The position numbers and the translations under genes were made by a program. Of a DNA stretch of 64,000 bases, positions 62,901 to 64,000 are shown piece after piece; the first letter of the stretch is position 1, and every line of letters starts with the position of its first letter. Origin of the DNA: Burkholderiales bacterium (GTDB lineage: Bacteria > Pseudomonadota > Gammaproteobacteria > Burkholderiales > JAEUOS01); assembly GCA_016790635.1 (NCBI GenBank), contig JAEUOR010000013.1, forward strand, positions 62,001 through 126,000, in the 5' to 3' direction. The notes under the pieces were generated by a model that searched no databases, was not told the origin of the DNA, and was given only the letters and a program-made list of their open reading frames with translations.

Positions 62901-63782
62901 TCAGGCCAGTCCGGCCATCGCCTGCTTCATCTTCTTGAGCGCCTTGACCTCGATCTGGCGGATGCGCTCCGCCGAGACGCCGAATTCGGCGGCCAGGTCG
63001 TGCAGGGTCAGTTGATTCTCGCCCTCGCGCAGCCAGCGGCTCTCGACGATGCGGCGACTGCGCTCGTCCAGTTCGGCAAGAGCGTCCTTGAGGGCAGCCC
63101 CACGCCGCACTTCGAGCTGGTCGCGCTCGAGGATGACTGACGGCTCGGCGGCAGGGTCCGCCAGATAGGCGATCGGCGCGAACGACTCGTCGTCGCGGTC
63201 GGCCGGCCCTTCGAGGGCCATGTCGCCGCCGGCGAAGCGCGTCTCCATCTCGCGCACCTCGTCGGCCTTGACGTTGAGTTCGGCAGCAAGCGCGTCGACC
63301 TCCTCGCCGGTGAAGGCGGCGCTGCCCTGTTTGTGGCTGCGCAGGTTGAAAAACAGCTTGCGTTGCGCCTTGGTGGTCGCGATCTTGACCAGGCGCCAGT
63401 TGCGCAGCACATATTCGTGGATCTCGGCCTTGATCCAGTGCATCGCGAAGGACACCAGGCGCACGCCGCGCTCGGGGTCGAAACGCTTGACCGCCTTCAT
63501 GAGGCCGATGTTGCCTTCCTGGATCAGGTCGGCGTGTGGCAGTCCGTAACCCAGGTAGCCGCGTGCGACCGACACCACGAGGCGCAAATGCGAAAGCACC
63601 AGCTTTCCGGCTGCCTGCAAGTCCTCGCGTTCGCGATAGTCGCGTGCGTAGCGCGACTCCTCGTCGGCAGACAGCACAGGGAAACGATTGACCGCGGAAA
63701 TATAGGCCTCGATCGAGCCTACGACAGAGGGCACGGGCATCGCCCAGGGATTGGTCGCCTTGAGAGCCAGAGCAGTAGTCAT
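62901..63782 (-). CDS. rpoH: RNA polymerase sigma-32 factor
   Basis: This 293-aa heat-shock sigma factor has region 2 (HADLIQEGNIGLMKAVKRFD, RLVSFAMHWIKAEIHEYVLR), the RpoH box QRKLFFNLR at 140-148, and region 4.2 (LTLHDLAAEFGVSAERIRQI). The RpoH box separates it from RpoD and RpoS. A GGAGG ribosome-binding site precedes the ATG. A CIRCE operator overlaps its likely promoter, so HrcA control of rpoH is probable. It is convergent with tpsB, 38 bp apart, without an obvious terminator hairpin between. Confidence 0.97.
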   Translation of the reverse strand: MTTALALKATNPWAMPVPSVVGSIEAYISAVNRFPVLSADEESRYARDYREREDLQAAGKLVLSHLRLVVSVARGYLGYGLPHADLIQEGNIGLMKAVKRFDPERGVRLVSFAMHWIKAEIHEYVLRNWRLVKIATTKAQRKLFFNLRSHKQGSAAFTGEEVDALAAELNVKADEVREMETRFAGGDMALEGPADRDDESFAPIAYLADPAAEPSVILERDQLEVRRGAALKDALAELDERSRRIVESRWLREGENQLTLHDLAAEFGVSAERIRQIEVKALKKMKQAMAGLA

Positions 63783-63860
63783 GACGGGTTCCTCCAGAGA
63801 TACACCGGTGCATGGGTCGCAAAGTCCGCATTGCCGCGACGCAATACCTCCGATGGGTTC

Positions 63861-63890
63861 ATTTTAGCACTCTCAATCTTTGAGTGCTAA
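63861..63890 (-). promoter_or_regulatory. CIRCE operator overlapping the rpoH promoter
   Basis: TTAGCACTC (63864-63872), nine bases, GAGTGCTAA (63882-63890): an exact match to the CIRCE consensus bound by the repressor HrcA. On the minus strand a sigma-70-like promoter coincides with it: -35 TTAGCA at 63885-63890, 18-bp spacer, -10 TAAAAT at 63861-63866. HrcA bound here would block RNA polymerase. The rpoH ATG is 78 bp downstream of the -10. Confidence 0.93.
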
Positions 63891-64000
63891 TCCGGCGAGA
63901 GGTTCCCGGCGGACGCTCGTTGCGCCCGGGACATGATTTTTCATACAGCCCAAACGTCACAAATTACCTTAAGTTAATAATCATAAGTCTTTGAAAAATA
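63891..64000. other. Non-coding tail upstream of rpoH
   Basis: No gene visible. The last 60 bases are AT-rich (CAAATTACCTTAAGTTAATAATC) and could hold a second rpoH promoter or the start region of the next gene outside the window. No assignment is made. Confidence 0.4.

Overview
The window is a contiguous piece of a GC-rich (about 65 %) betaproteobacterial chromosome. The evidence is gene order: mlaFEDACB - ABC pair - bolA-like - murA - hisGDCBHAFIE - HIT - tatABC, then htrA/NIF3, mscL, petABC, sspAB. This run is characteristic of Burkholderiales, Nitrosomonadales and related orders. I cannot name the genus from sequence alone.

Layout. (1) 1-18.2 kb: an accessory block, almost all on the minus strand. 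An MSHA-like type IV pilus / type II secretion-like assembly line comprises an ExeA/MshM-type ATPase with a C-terminal SPOR-like domain, an MshL-type secretin lipoprotein, an MshN-type TPR protein, a GspE-type motor, a GspF-type platform, GspL/M-like and small periplasmic inner-membrane complex proteins, and two pseudopilin-like proteins. It is bracketed by regulators and an exporter: a membrane histidine kinase (plus strand) and ABC-2 permease (cut by the left edge) on one side, and a sigma-54 response regulator and ABC ATPase on the other. (2) 18.3-24.2 kb: the mla phospholipid-transport operon, a second ABC exporter pair and a BolA/IbaG protein. (3) 24.2-32.7 kb: murA and a complete histidine operon with short-form hisG and separate hisI and hisE, followed by a HIT protein. 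(4) 32.7-41.2 kb: tatABC; a DegS/HtrA-type protease and a NIF3 protein whose start codons overlap divergently; mscL; the cytochrome bc1 operon; sspA-sspB; tRNA-Thr(TGT). (5) 41.2-62.9 kb: a two-partner secretion operon. It encodes one giant exoprotein of about 6,100 residues (TpsA), a periplasmic protein with two FecR-like domains, and a TpsB outer-membrane transporter. The three reading frames overlap. (6) 62.9-64 kb: rpoH on the minus strand, with a perfect CIRCE operator over its promoter.

How parts fit together. Regions 2-4 are core housekeeping functions: envelope lipid asymmetry, peptidoglycan precursor synthesis, histidine synthesis, Tat export (the Rieske protein PetA carries a Tat-like twin-arginine leader), respiration and ClpXP adaptor function. 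Regions 1 and 5 are surface systems. The pilus-like machine is probably controlled by the split kinase/sigma-54-regulator pair; the TPS operon builds a very large filamentous adhesin. The most unusual material is the TPS operon: its size, internal duplications, a glycine-rich PGRS-like section, a cysteine-bearing C-terminus, a tandem FecR partner with matching CxxxC loops, and a transporter whose usual VRG(F/Y) motif reads VRAL.
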